From Rickettsiales bacterium (GTDB lineage Bacteria; Pseudomonadota; Alphaproteobacteria; Rickettsiales; UBA1997): a DNA stretch of 62,266 nucleotides. How positions within the stretch are numbered: the first letter of the stretch is position 1; each line of letters starts with the position of its first letter. The stretch covers positions 1 through 62,266 of the forward strand of contig JAGAUJ010000017.1 of assembly GCA_017620845.1 (NCBI GenBank). Direction: 5' to 3'. The position numbers and the translations under genes were made by a program. Of the stretch, positions 18,986 to 28,597 are shown piece after piece. The notes under the pieces were generated by a model. That model saw nothing but the letters and a program-made list of their open reading frames with translations, did no database searches and was not told the origin of the DNA.

Positions 18986-20053
18986 TTAAAATAATTTTTC
19001 ACCAACTTTTATAAATTTCATCGGGTCGACATTTTTTCTTTTTACTCTTACTTCCCAATGAAGATGCTGTCCGGTACTTCTTCCGGTATTACCCTGTATA
19101 GCTATTTTGTCTCCGCGTTTAACTATGTCACCAACTTTGACAAGTGAACTATCAAGATGAGCATATTCTGTTTTTATATCATTACCATGATCTATTTCTA
19201 TACTATTGCCAAAACCACCTCTTTTTGCTACTATATCAACAACACCATCTGCTGGTGCGTAAATTACTGATCCATAAGGTCCAACAAAATCCAAACCATT
19301 ATGAGTTTTAACTTTTTTTGTAAAAGGATCAACTCTTGAACCGAATTTACTTGATATATAATAATGTTTCATTGGTTTAGCAATTGGAACTGAATTTAAA
19401 AAAGATTCTAAAAAGTTCATATACTTAATGTTATCTCTTAATTCAAAAAAATCACCTCTTTTTACCAAAATACTATTTTTAAATATTATATTTTCTGATT
19501 TTTTTGAGTCAGTAATTTTATAGTTTATATTATATAACTCTTTAGCATTATTGTTTAATGATACGTCTTTTAAAATATTATCAAGTCCCTTGATTCTTGA
19601 ACTAACTAATATTTCCATATTTGTAATGCCTCTTTCTAAATTATTTAAAACTGGTAAAATTTTTTTATACTCTTCAATATTTGAGTAAAAATTACTTTTT
19701 ATTCTATTTTGATCACTATTAGCATTTTTTATATTTATATCATTAAAGCGATCATATGAATTTAATATCAATAAGTAACCATTAACATCATCAACTATAC
19801 TTTCAATATCAACTATTCTGTTACTTAAGTTTGCATTTACGGTTTTTAATTCATCTATAACTTTGTCTTTATTTAACTGTATCTTTGTATTAAAAACAAA
19901 CATTATCGTTGCAAATACAAACCATAAAAAGTATGTTACTTGTAAACACTTTGAGAAACTAGTAACTTGTCTAGTTTTTATTCCAAAATCCGATACAACT
20001 ATAACTTTTTTACTTCTAAAAAAATCGCTACACCTTTTTAAAAAATACACCAC
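18986..20053 (-). CDS. Membrane-anchored M23 family peptidoglycan endopeptidase
   Basis: A 355-residue protein with a short cytoplasmic start, one membrane segment (about 36-56), a periplasmic coiled coil (about 60-180), and a C-terminal LytM/M23 domain (about 230-350). Zinc ligands are readable as His251 and Asp255 (HNGLDF) and His332 in GQHLHWE, with His298 (YAHLD) and His330 as catalytic histidines. It cuts peptide crosslinks in peptidoglycan. It is immediately upstream of bactofilin on the same strand, which suggests that bactofilin positions it. Confidence 0.9.
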   Translation of the reverse strand: MVYFLKRCSDFFRSKKVIVVSDFGIKTRQVTSFSKCLQVTYFLWFVFATIMFVFNTKIQLNKDKVIDELKTVNANLSNRIVDIESIVDDVNGYLLILNSYDRFNDINIKNANSDQNRIKSNFYSNIEEYKKILPVLNNLERGITNMEILVSSRIKGLDNILKDVSLNNNAKELYNINYKITDSKKSENIIFKNSILVKRGDFFELRDNIKYMNFLESFLNSVPIAKPMKHYYISSKFGSRVDPFTKKVKTHNGLDFVGPYGSVIYAPADGVVDIVAKRGGFGNSIEIDHGNDIKTEYAHLDSSLVKVGDIVKRGDKIAIQGNTGRSTGQHLHWEVRVKRKNVDPMKFIKVGEKLF

Positions 20054-20278
20054 AAAAAAATAATTAATTAATTAAATTATATTAACTATTTTAGAAAAAT
20101 CAAGAAAAATAATTTTTACACAATTAATTATTTATAATAATTGATTTTAGTTGATAAATAACATAACAAAAACATATAATTAACATTTTTATATATTATA
20201 TAACAGTAAATTTTTTTGTTGATTTTTTATAAAAAAATAATAACCTAAAATTACTAATTAATTATTATTTAAAAAATA

Positions 20279-21409
20279 ATGAAATTTACCATAGAAAAGA
20301 GTATTTTTATAAAGTTATTGTCAAATGTTTGTAATGTAGCAAGCAAAAAAAATCAAAACAATCCAGCAATTTTACAAAATATTAAAATTGAAGCAAAAAG
20401 CGGAGTTGTTTATTTAACAGGAACTGATTCAGACACATATATAAAAAATAATAGTAAAGCTACAGTTGAAAATGATGGTGCAACAACCGTTTCAGCACAA
20501 TTGATATATGATATTGTTAAAAAAATGGAAGATGGCGCAGAAATTAATTGTGAATACATTAAAGATGAAAATAATTTATATATAAAATCCGGTAAAAGTA
20601 AATTTAAATTAATGTGTCTGGATGTTGATGGTTATCCAAATTTTGAAGAACAAGAAATGCCTATTGAATTTAAAATTAATGCTCAACATTTTGTAAATGT
20701 AATTGATAAAACAAGAGTATCTATTTCAGATGATCCAAGTAGATATTATTTAAATGGTCTTTTTATACAAACAGTTAGCGATGAAGATGGTTTAAAATTG
20801 TGTGGCGTGTCAACAGATGGGCATAGATTATCAATAATAAAATTAAATGAATATCTTGGGAAAGATCCAGTTAGTGGTGTTATTATTCCTAAAAAAGCAC
20901 TTCCAGAAATTAAAAAAGTTTTATGTGGCGTATTAGAAGATGATGTTAATGTATGTTTATCAAAGACTAAAATTAAGGTTGAAACAAAAGATACAATTAT
21001 AATATCAAAATTAATAGATGCAGAGTTTCCAGATTATGGTAGAGTTGTTCCAAAAGAAAATAATAAAGTTTTAAAAGCAGATAAAAAACTATTAACAAGT
21101 ATAATAGATAGAGTTTCTACTGTTGCAAGTGATGGACATAGAGGTATCAAATTTATATTAACTGAAAATAATTTGGTTTTAGAATCAAATTCAGCAGAAA
21201 ATGGTTTTGCATCAGAGGATATAGTTGTTGATTTTGCTTATACAGATGGTATAGAAATTGGTTTTAATTCAAAATTTGTTTTGGATATTTTTAGCCAAAT
21301 AGATAGTGACAATGTAAATATATATTTCAAAGATAATTCTTCTGCTATTTTAGTAAAAGGTGAAGAAGAAATTGGAAATACATTTGTTTTGATGCCTATT
21401 AGAATTTAA
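20279..21409 (+). CDS. dnaN: DNA polymerase III beta subunit (sliding clamp)
   Basis: A 376-residue clamp made of three similar domains. N-terminal MKFTIEKSIFIKLLSNV, the central VSTDGHRLSI and the C-terminal FVLMPIRI are standard. It tethers the replicative polymerase to DNA. The upstream 225 bases are A/T-rich with one loose DnaA-box match. recF follows after one base and hda overlaps recF, forming a dnaN-recF-hda unit. Confidence 0.97.
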   Translation: MKFTIEKSIFIKLLSNVCNVASKKNQNNPAILQNIKIEAKSGVVYLTGTDSDTYIKNNSKATVENDGATTVSAQLIYDIVKKMEDGAEINCEYIKDENNLYIKSGKSKFKLMCLDVDGYPNFEEQEMPIEFKINAQHFVNVIDKTRVSISDDPSRYYLNGLFIQTVSDEDGLKLCGVSTDGHRLSIIKLNEYLGKDPVSGVIIPKKALPEIKKVLCGVLEDDVNVCLSKTKIKVETKDTIIISKLIDAEFPDYGRVVPKENNKVLKADKKLLTSIIDRVSTVASDGHRGIKFILTENNLVLESNSAENGFASEDIVVDFAYTDGIEIGFNSKFVLDIFSQIDSDNVNIYFKDNSSAILVKGEEEIGNTFVLMPIRI

Positions 21410-21410
21410 C

Positions 21411-22535
21411 ATGAGTGATCAATTCATTTCTGAAATTGTTTTAAACAATTTCAGAAACTATGCAAATGCAAAATTTAATTTTTATAGTGATTTTAATATA
21501 ATTGCTGGGCCAAATGGAATAGGCAAAACTAATTTATTGGAGGCTATTTCTTTATTTTCTAACTCAAAAGGCATAAGAAAGGCCACAACGCAAGAGTTAA
21601 TAAATTTACGCAATAAAACAAATAATAAAAATAACAATAATAATATACAATTGCCCAATGATATTTTATTTAGTTTATTTTTAAAATATACAAAAAACAA
21701 GGATGAAAGTAAATTATTAATTTTACAAAAAGAAGACAAAAAATTATTAAAACATAATGATGATATATTAAAAAAAGGTAGTTTATTAACAAATATTTTA
21801 AAAATTACTTGGTTAACTCCACAAATGGACTCATTTTTCACAGGCGCAAGTGCAGATAGAAGAAAATTTATTGATAGAACGGCAGAATTACTATTTTCAG
21901 ATCATTATGATAATGTAAAAAGGTATGAATTTTTTGTAAAAGAAAGGATGAAAATTTTAACTACACAAACAATGAATGATAGATGGCTTGATATAGTTGA
22001 AAAAAAAATAGTGCAACTTGGTGTTTCAATAGCAAGTGTAAGAAATGATACTGTTAATTATTTAAATAATATTTTTGAAAATAATACAAAAAATTTCCCA
22101 ACTGGATATATTTTAATTAATGGTATTATTGAAAATATGCTGGTGAATAGTAAAGCAATAGAAGTAGAAGATTTATATTTAAAAACAATGTTTAATAATA
22201 GAAGTGAGGATGCTATATCTAAACGAACAAACTTTGGGATACATAAAAGTGATATAATTATAATGAATAAATTTAAAAACATGTTGGCAAGTCTGTGTTC
22301 TACTGGTGAGCAAAAAATGTTGTTAATTTCATTAATTTTTGTTAGGGCTATTTTTACAAAACAATTAAATAATGGTATTCCTATATTGTTATTAGATGAA
22401 ATTTGTTCACATATTGATAATAATACAAGGGAATTGTTTTTTGAAGAATTGAGGAATTTAAATATACAAACTTTTTTGACTGGAACAAAAAAAGAGGATT
22501 TTTTAAGTTTAAGTAATAATTTTATAAATATATGA
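21411..22535 (+). CDS. recF: DNA replication and repair protein RecF
   Basis: A 374-residue SMC-like ATPase that helps load RecA at gaps with RecO and RecR. Walker A AGPNGIGKTN is at 32-41, the ABC signature in LCSTGEQKMLL, and Walker B LLLDEICSHID. It starts one base after the dnaN stop and overlaps the next gene by four bases (ATGA), so translation is probably coupled. Confidence 0.96.
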   Translation: MSDQFISEIVLNNFRNYANAKFNFYSDFNIIAGPNGIGKTNLLEAISLFSNSKGIRKATTQELINLRNKTNNKNNNNNIQLPNDILFSLFLKYTKNKDESKLLILQKEDKKLLKHNDDILKKGSLLTNILKITWLTPQMDSFFTGASADRRKFIDRTAELLFSDHYDNVKRYEFFVKERMKILTTQTMNDRWLDIVEKKIVQLGVSIASVRNDTVNYLNNIFENNTKNFPTGYILINGIIENMLVNSKAIEVEDLYLKTMFNNRSEDAISKRTNFGIHKSDIIIMNKFKNMLASLCSTGEQKMLLISLIFVRAIFTKQLNNGIPILLLDEICSHIDNNTRELFFEELRNLNIQTFLTGTKKEDFLSLSNNFINI

Positions 22536-23218
22536 AACAGTTAGGATTTGGTTTTTTAAGTGAAGATAATTATAATATTAATAACTTTATAGTATTTGAT
22601 AGTAATATTGAGGCTTATTATTTTTTAAATAAAAATAAAGAAGATGAAAATATTTTAGATAATCAATTAATTTTTTTGAGTGGAGAAGAAAAGTGTGGTA
22701 AGACACATTTGGGGTATATATGGAAACAAAAACATAATGCAAAAACTTTGAATTATAAGGAATTATTTTCTTTAAATATGGATAATTTTATACAACAAAT
22801 TAATAATATTATAGAAAAATTTGATTATTATTTATTAGATGATTTGCCAAATGATTTTTGTGAAGAAAAACTGTTCTATTTATTGAATATGATTTTAAAT
22901 AATAGTTCTGCTATACTTATAATTAGTTGTCAAAACATACTAAAAAGAAAAATTCAATTAAAAGATTTAAAATCCAGAATAAACAGTGGTATAAATTTAA
23001 AAATAAAAAAAATATCAAAAAATATTAAAACTATGTTTATTGTCAAATTATTTTCTGATAAACAAATATGTGCCAATGGAGAAATTTTGAAATATTTAAC
23101 AAAAAAGTTGGATAATAATTATAAGAGTATATTTGATAGTATTGAATTTATAAATGAAAATCTAATTGATGCTAAAACAAAGTTAACATTAAAATTTGTT
23201 AAGGAATTGATAAAATAA
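22532..23218 (+). CDS. hda: DnaA-homologous regulator Hda/HdaA
   Basis: A 228-residue DnaA-like ATPase lacking the DNA-binding domain IV. The start, MKQLGFGF, has a clamp-binding-like QLxFxF motif (3-8), as Hda uses to bind DnaN. Walker A GEEKCGKTH is at 51-59; YYLLDDLPND occupies the Walker B position and DLKSRINSG the sensor/box VII position. Hda bound to the clamp stimulates ATP hydrolysis by DnaA and limits re-initiation. Placement right after dnaN-recF, with a four-base overlap, fits that partnership. Confidence 0.85.
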   Translation: MKQLGFGFLSEDNYNINNFIVFDSNIEAYYFLNKNKEDENILDNQLIFLSGEEKCGKTHLGYIWKQKHNAKTLNYKELFSLNMDNFIQQINNIIEKFDYYLLDDLPNDFCEEKLFYLLNMILNNSSAILIISCQNILKRKIQLKDLKSRINSGINLKIKKISKNIKTMFIVKLFSDKQICANGEILKYLTKKLDNNYKSIFDSIEFINENLIDAKTKLTLKFVKELIK

Positions 23219-23274
23219 AATATTTTATTGGGAGGTATTATATTATATATAATTTTATAAATAATTAAAATAAT

Positions 23275-24039
23275 ATGACTGATAAGTATTTGAATTTATA
23301 TAAAATTAAGAAGGATTTTGAACAAATTTTTACAGATAAAAATATGTTTAAATATGTAAGATCAGATTTTATTAATGATTTATTAGATAAAATTGCGATA
23401 TCAAATAATAATATTATGTTTGGTATTATAGGGGAGACTGCATCAGGTAAAACAACTTTAAGCAAAACAATAGAAAATATGTTTTTGGAATTAGACATAT
23501 CAGCAACATTTTTAAAAACAGATAACTATTTTAAAGATATATCAAAAATAAGAAATGGTAAAGATTTTGTTGAACTTGTTTTGTATGACGGCTATGATTC
23601 GGATTCGCCAAATGGAATTCAAATGGATGTATTAACAACAGATTTACAAAAACTAAAAAATGGAACAAATATATATTCTCCAACTTATGCCTTGGATAAT
23701 ACAGGTAAATCAATACCAAATAGTTTGTTTGTAAAATCTAATAAATTAATATTTATTGAAGGTGTTGCTTGTTCTTATTTAAATATTCCTGACTTTTTTG
23801 ATGTAAAAATATATGTAGATATTGATGAAAAAATAAGAAAAGAGAGATTTTATAAAAGATCAGCAGAAAGATTAATGTTTGGGGAAAACGTTGATAAATA
23901 TTGGGACTATGTTTGTGGCTGTGGTAAAAAATATATACAACCATTAAAAGAAAAAAGTGATATAATTATAAATGGGAATACTGATGTTAATAAAATTAAA
24001 GAAATTGTATTAGAAATATACAAATATTTAATAAATTAA
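23275..24039 (+). CDS. Uridine kinase / phosphoribulokinase family protein, cytoplasmic copy
   Basis: A 254-residue P-loop kinase. Walker A GETASGKTT is at 53-61, a TDNYF lid segment follows (about 82), then IFIEGVACS and DIDEKIRKERFYKR, matching the uridine kinase-like family (substrate Asp-Tyr loop and arginine-rich lid). It has no signal peptide. The next gene is a clear paralogue. The true substrate is unknown: nucleosides are usual for the family, but the sequence is divergent. Confidence 0.7.
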   Translation: MTDKYLNLYKIKKDFEQIFTDKNMFKYVRSDFINDLLDKIAISNNNIMFGIIGETASGKTTLSKTIENMFLELDISATFLKTDNYFKDISKIRNGKDFVELVLYDGYDSDSPNGIQMDVLTTDLQKLKNGTNIYSPTYALDNTGKSIPNSLFVKSNKLIFIEGVACSYLNIPDFFDVKIYVDIDEKIRKERFYKRSAERLMFGENVDKYWDYVCGCGKKYIQPLKEKSDIIINGNTDVNKIKEIVLEIYKYLIN

Positions 24040-24107
24040 AAATTATTGTATTTAAAATAATAAAGAATACTATAACAATAGGAAACAATTTATATTTTAA
24101 TTAAATA

Positions 24108-24995
24108 ATGAAAAATAAAAAAATATTATTAATTAAATTACTAACTTTTATGTTGGTAATGTGTTATTTTTGTTTTGTAAAAACAAATATTTATGCAAAA
24201 GTTTATAATGATTATTATACATCTAACGAAGACTATGTTAGTATGTTTGAAATTGAAATAAATAAATTAATTGATAACAATAAACATATTTTTAAAAGTG
24301 TTGCACCCAGTTTTACTAGTAAACTAATTAAAACAATAAAAAGTAATAATAATATTTTAATTGGTGTTATAGGCGAAACTGCATCAGGAAAAAGTAGTGT
24401 TGTAAAAAAAGCAATTAAAACTTCAAAAGATTTAAATATATCTTCAACATTTATTTCACTTGATAATTATTATGAAGATACAAGTGATATGTTAAAAAAT
24501 GGTAAAACTGTTACAGATCTTATAAAAGATGGTTATAGTTTTGATTGTCCTAATGCTTTTAATATGAAATTAATAAAAAGTGATTTGAAAAAAATAAAAA
24601 AAGGAAAAGATATATATTTACCAGAATATAAACTTGATGGAACTGGAATATCTGTGCCAAATAAAATACATGTAAAACCAGAAAAAATAGTGCTTGTTGA
24701 GGGTATTGCTTCTTCTTTTGAAGATATTCCTGATATATTTGATATTACAGTATATATAGATGTTGATGTAAATATTAGGAAAGAAAGGTGGTATAATAGA
24801 ACAAAAGAAAGAAATATGGGTAAAGATAATATAGATATTACTTGGAATAGAGTTAATGAAGAAGGCAAAAAATATATTGTTCCAATGAAAGACAAAAGTG
24901 ATGTAGTTATTGATAACGCTAATGATATAAAATATGTTAGTGATATAATTACTCAATTGTATAAAATAATAAATAAATATAAAAACAAATTATAA
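24108..24995 (+). CDS. Uridine-kinase-like paralogue with N-terminal signal peptide
   Basis: A 295-residue protein. Its C-terminal 215 residues align throughout with the preceding gene: GVIGETASGKSS (86-97), SLDNYYED, VLVEGIASS, DVDVNIRKERWYNR. Unlike that gene it begins with a Sec-type signal: basic MKNKK, a hydrophobic stretch (about 6-24) and NIYA before a likely cleavage site after Ala30. A P-loop kinase with an export signal is unusual, because ATP is absent from the periplasm. It could be delivered to the host. Duplication and signal are seen; the destination is inferred. Confidence 0.7.
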   Translation: MKNKKILLIKLLTFMLVMCYFCFVKTNIYAKVYNDYYTSNEDYVSMFEIEINKLIDNNKHIFKSVAPSFTSKLIKTIKSNNNILIGVIGETASGKSSVVKKAIKTSKDLNISSTFISLDNYYEDTSDMLKNGKTVTDLIKDGYSFDCPNAFNMKLIKSDLKKIKKGKDIYLPEYKLDGTGISVPNKIHVKPEKIVLVEGIASSFEDIPDIFDITVYIDVDVNIRKERWYNRTKERNMGKDNIDITWNRVNEEGKKYIVPMKDKSDVVIDNANDIKYVSDIITQLYKIINKYKNKL

Positions 24996-25036
24996 TTGTA
25001 ATTTATATTAAACAACAAAGCAATAATACATTTTTA

Positions 25037-25068
25037 AATTACCTTAATATTTATATATTAAGGTAATT
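25037..25068. terminator. 14-bp hairpin between convergent kinase-like gene and holB
   Basis: Arms 25037-25050 and 25055-25068 pair perfectly around a TTAT loop, with T/A-rich flanks on both sides. The position suggests a shared terminator. Confidence 0.7.
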
Positions 25069-25078
25069 ATTTGTTTTA

Positions 25079-26104
25079 TTATAATTTTATATTATTTATA
25101 ATGACATTTATTGCTTGTTTTTTATCAAGATTATATATGTTTACATCATTTATTGTATTGTGGAAATAATCATAATATTGTAAAAATTTATTAATTTCAT
25201 TTCTTTTTTTTATTAAATCAAAAATATTTTTTCTTTTTTCTATAAATGTATTATTATTTTTTGTGTTATTATAATTAAGTATGTCCATTAATATTGTTTC
25301 AAAAAAAATACACATTAAATCAAATTTTTCTTGCTCTACAAAATCATTGGCAAATTGCTGTATTTTTACAATATTTTTATCTAATAAAACTTCCAATATT
25401 CTATCATATAAATTTAAAGCATTATTTTGTAAAATATTCATAGCAAAATTAACTGAGGCATTTGAAATATTATATAAATCTGCAAGTTCTTCGTCTTCAA
25501 TTTCAATTTCTTGAATTTCTTCATTAGAAAATAGAGCAGAACCCCAATCTTCAATAGATAATTGTTGACAGTTTATTATATTACTTCTTGACTTAATTGT
25601 AGTTAATACTTTATTTAAGTTATGACAAATTAAAAATAAAAAAGTATTTTGTGGTGGTTCTTCAAGTGTTTTAAGTAGTGCATTTTGCGCATTTATATTT
25701 AAATTATCTATGGAATCAATAATTAAAACTTTATTTTTAGAAATTGATGGTGTTAATTTTATATTATTTATAATTTTTCTTGTTTGATTAACATTTATTT
25801 CACCTTTTTTTGAAGTATTTTCTTTACCATCTTCATCTATTGTATTTATGTCTAAAACTAATAAATCTGGGTGTCCGCCACTTTCTATTAATTTTATAGT
25901 TCTATCAATAATAGAACTTGCAATATTTTTTTTACTAATAGAGTTTGTTTCACTTAAAATAAATGGTATAATTTCATTATATATAAAACTTGCTTTACCA
26001 ACTCCTTTGATACCATTTATTAAATTACAATGATGTAGTTTTTCTGTGATAAAAGAATCTAAAATATTTGTTTTAATTTCACTAAATCCATATATTGTTT
26101 TCAT
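25079..26104 (-). CDS. holB: DNA polymerase III delta' subunit
   Basis: A 341-residue clamp-loader subunit. The N-terminal AAA+-like domain has a P-loop-like GIKGVGKASF, KVLIIDSIDNLNINAQNALLK and the clamp-loader signature LKTLEEPPQNT with SRSNIINC (SRC motif position). The C-terminal part (about 220-341) is divergent and helical. Its start overlaps the stop of the upstream gene by four bases (26101-26104). The delta' call rests on the SRC-like motif and weak P-loop. Confidence 0.88.
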   Translation of the reverse strand: MKTIYGFSEIKTNILDSFITEKLHHCNLINGIKGVGKASFIYNEIIPFILSETNSISKKNIASSIIDRTIKLIESGGHPDLLVLDINTIDEDGKENTSKKGEINVNQTRKIINNIKLTPSISKNKVLIIDSIDNLNINAQNALLKTLEEPPQNTFLFLICHNLNKVLTTIKSRSNIINCQQLSIEDWGSALFSNEEIQEIEIEDEELADLYNISNASVNFAMNILQNNALNLYDRILEVLLDKNIVKIQQFANDFVEQEKFDLMCIFFETILMDILNYNNTKNNNTFIEKRKNIFDLIKKRNEINKFLQYYDYFHNTINDVNIYNLDKKQAINVIINNIKL

Positions 26105-26889
26105 ACTAATTTTATATTTATATATTTATAACTATTATAATTTTCTTTTAAGTAAAACTTAAATGCTTGTCTAACATGTTTAGAATAACAGCCATCACAT
26201 ATAATTCTTCCTAAATTATCTTCTTTATTCTTAATAAATTCTATTATTACATCTTTATTATTATTGTATTCATTAAAAATATTTAATATTTGTTCGCTAC
26301 TATATTCTGTTTTTTGTTGAAAAACAAATATACAAGAATAATTTGCTTTATAGACACCTATAATTTGTGCATCTGATAATTCAATTGTGTTTCCTATAAT
26401 TTTACTTGTTATTCTACTTAAAGATTCTAAAAAATCTATTTGTTCATTTTTTATATCACCTACATTTAAAAAATCACCAATAAGTTCTTCGTATTGAGAT
26501 GTTTTTATTATTATAATTTTATTATCACTTGTAACAATTATATTATTTATAATTATTGGTATAAGAAAAAAATTATTTTCATTTATAAATTGTAGATAAT
26601 TATTTTCTCTTGTTGCTAAATATGTTTTATAATCGCCTTTTTCAAAACCAATAAATATTTGATTGCCATAAGTTTCAAAATTTGTTAAACCCAATATGGC
26701 ATTGTTGGTTGTATCACTATATTGTTTAAAATTATCTTCTATAAATTTTTTTGCTCTTTCACTAAAAAACTTATATTCATTAAAAAACTCAGAACCAATA
26801 TTGTATATATTACTACTATCTTCAAACAAAATAATGTAGTTTCCTATATTATTTAGTAATAAGTTTTTTATATTTTTTTTATTTATCAT
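26101..26889 (-). CDS. Unrecognised protein, possibly Nudix-like with a lost Nudix box
   Basis: When started at the ATG at 26889 this is 262 residues; that start has a close AAAAGG site and overlaps the secB stop by only 11 bases, whereas a longer start at 26934 overlaps by 56. I do not recognise the family with confidence. The middle reads FLIPIIINNIIVTSDNKIII, then GDFLNVGDIKNEQ and SLSRITSKIIGN, which follows the order of a Nudix domain (strand, G..(x)..G[ED], helix) but lacks the REUxEE catalytic glutamates. If a Nudix relative, it is probably inactive. It is coupled to holB downstream. Confidence 0.4.
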   Translation of the reverse strand: MINKKNIKNLLLNNIGNYIILFEDSSNIYNIGSEFFNEYKFFSERAKKFIEDNFKQYSDTTNNAILGLTNFETYGNQIFIGFEKGDYKTYLATRENNYLQFINENNFFLIPIIINNIIVTSDNKIIIIKTSQYEELIGDFLNVGDIKNEQIDFLESLSRITSKIIGNTIELSDAQIIGVYKANYSCIFVFQQKTEYSSEQILNIFNEYNNNKDVIIEFIKNKEDNLGRIICDGCYSKHVRQAFKFYLKENYNSYKYINIKLV

Positions 26890-27334
26890 TGCCTTTTTGT
26901 ATTGAGTCTTTTTTAGAATTATATAATTCTTCAAAATCTATCATATCCATCATAATTGGTGGGAAATTTGCATTTATTATTGTATTTGAAATAATTGCTC
27001 TTGCAAATGGATAAATCATTGTTGGACAATCAATAAATAAGTTTTCTTGAATTAAATTTTCATCAAAATCTTTTATTGTAAAAATACCAGCATAAACCAA
27101 TTCAATGATAAATAATGTTTTGTTATCATCTATTTTTGATTCTATATGAATAACCATTTCGCTTTCAAATACTTCTTTTTGTAGTCTTGTAGCATTTAAA
27201 TCAATAGCAACATCAATTTTGGGTTTTATATCCTTGTAAGTATATACTTCTGGTGCTTTTGGATTTTCAAATGACAAGTCCTTTATATATTGGGTATTTA
27301 GAGTTATAATAGAGCCTGTTCTTTTGCTTTTCAT
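26879..27334 (-). CDS. secB: Protein export chaperone SecB
   Basis: A 151-residue SecB. It holds preproteins unfolded and hands them to SecA. The family pattern is clear: TQYIKDLSFENPKAP, VAIDLNATRL, LFIIELVYAGIFTI, and CPTMIYPFARAIISN followed by FPPIMMDMIDFEELY. The C-terminal helix that touches SecA is present. The next gene downstream overlaps its end. Confidence 0.95.
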   Translation of the reverse strand: MKSKRTGSIITLNTQYIKDLSFENPKAPEVYTYKDIKPKIDVAIDLNATRLQKEVFESEMVIHIESKIDDNKTLFIIELVYAGIFTIKDFDENLIQENLFIDCPTMIYPFARAIISNTIINANFPPIMMDMIDFEELYNSKKDSIQKGNDK

Positions 27335-27453
27335 TATATGAAATATAGTTTATCTGTCAAAAATGTTATAATAATATATTTTATTTTCAATAATATAAAA
27401 ACTCTTTATTATATAACAGGCTATTTGATATTATTAAATAATAATCTATAAAA

Positions 27454-27481
27454 AATGTGTCCATCATTTAACGGACACATT
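27454..27481 (-). terminator. Rho-independent terminator of the aldolase gene
   Basis: AATGTGTCC (27454-27462) and GGACACATT (27473-27481) form a 9-bp stem. On the minus strand it is followed by six T residues. It lies 36 bases after the aldolase stop. Confidence 0.9.
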
Positions 27482-27516
27482 GGTAACTTACTTATAATAC
27501 TACTTATATCTATAAA

Positions 27517-28503
27517 TTATGCTTTATTATTTGAACCAAAAACAGTTTCATTTTTTTTCATATACATTTCCATTAGTGCCTTTCTTGCATCGCCGAGATA
27601 ACCTCTTGGATCAAATTTTTCAGGATTTTCAGCCATAAATTTTCTAATCATAGCAGTCATCCATAATCTTCCATCAGAATCAACATTTATTTTACAAACT
27701 GCTAATTTTGCTGCTTTCCTTAATTGTTCTTCTGGAACGCCAAAAGCCTTATCAATTTTTCCACCAAAATCATTAATAATTTTTACAGCATCTTGAGGAA
27801 CTGATGAGGCACCATGCAAAACTATTGGGAAATTTGGCAATCTTTTAGAAACTTCTTCTAAAATATCAAATCTTAAAGGTGGAATTTCACTTTCATTTTC
27901 TACTTTAAATTTATAAGCACCGTGAGAGGTTCCAATTGAAATGGCAAGTGAATCAACACCTGTTTTTTTAACAAAATCTTCTACTTCTTCTGGTTTTGTA
28001 TAATGTGAATCAGCAGAAGAAACTTCATCTTCAATTCCAGCTAAAACACCTAATTCACCTTCAACAGTAACATCGTGTTTGTGTGCGAATTCAACAACTT
28101 TTTTTGTTAAAGCAATATTTTCGTCATATGGTAAATGTGAACCATCAATCATAACTGATGAAAAACCACTTTCTATACAATCTTTACAAATTTCAAAATT
28201 AGCACCGTGATCCAAATGTAAAGCGATTTGAATTTCTTTTAAACCTTCTTCTTTTGCCATTCTTTTCATCATATCAACAGCACCTTTTGCCATACCTTTT
28301 AATAGGTCACTATCAGCATATTTTCTTGCACCAGCAGATACTTGTAAAATAACTGGTGATTGGGTTTTTAAACAAGCCATTATTATTGCTTGTATTTGTT
28401 CCATATTGTTAAAGTTGTATGCCGGTATAGCATATCCGCCCTTGTAGGCATTACTCAACATTTCTCTTGTATTTGAGAAACCTAACTCTTTGTAATTTAC
28501 CAT
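27517..28503 (-). CDS. fba: Class II fructose-1,6-bisphosphate aldolase
   Basis: A 328-residue zinc-dependent aldolase that interconverts fructose 1,6-bisphosphate with dihydroxyacetone phosphate and glyceraldehyde 3-phosphate. AIPAYNFNNMEQ, the metal ligands in LHLDHG (His, Asp), VEGELG, GTSHGAYKF and LHGASSVP are intact, with the C-terminal NVDSDGRLWMTAMI typical of the family. A strong AAGGGAG ribosome site precedes the start. Presence of this enzyme implies some retained central carbon metabolism, which Rickettsia itself has lost. Confidence 0.95.
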   Translation of the reverse strand: MVNYKELGFSNTREMLSNAYKGGYAIPAYNFNNMEQIQAIIMACLKTQSPVILQVSAGARKYADSDLLKGMAKGAVDMMKRMAKEEGLKEIQIALHLDHGANFEICKDCIESGFSSVMIDGSHLPYDENIALTKKVVEFAHKHDVTVEGELGVLAGIEDEVSSADSHYTKPEEVEDFVKKTGVDSLAISIGTSHGAYKFKVENESEIPPLRFDILEEVSKRLPNFPIVLHGASSVPQDAVKIINDFGGKIDKAFGVPEEQLRKAAKLAVCKINVDSDGRLWMTAMIRKFMAENPEKFDPRGYLGDARKALMEMYMKKNETVFGSNNKA

Positions 28504-28597
28504 TTAATTACTCCCTTTGTTAATAAATATTTAACTTGTATTTTTACACATTATCTTTGTTTTTCAAGCATTTTTTTAAATTATTTAGAGTAATAAA

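Noticed and set aside
20114..20122. DnaA-box-like TTTTACACA before dnaN, possible replication origin
   Set aside because: Only one match in an AT-rich gap, no cluster of boxes and no dnaA nearby, so it is not enough for an origin.
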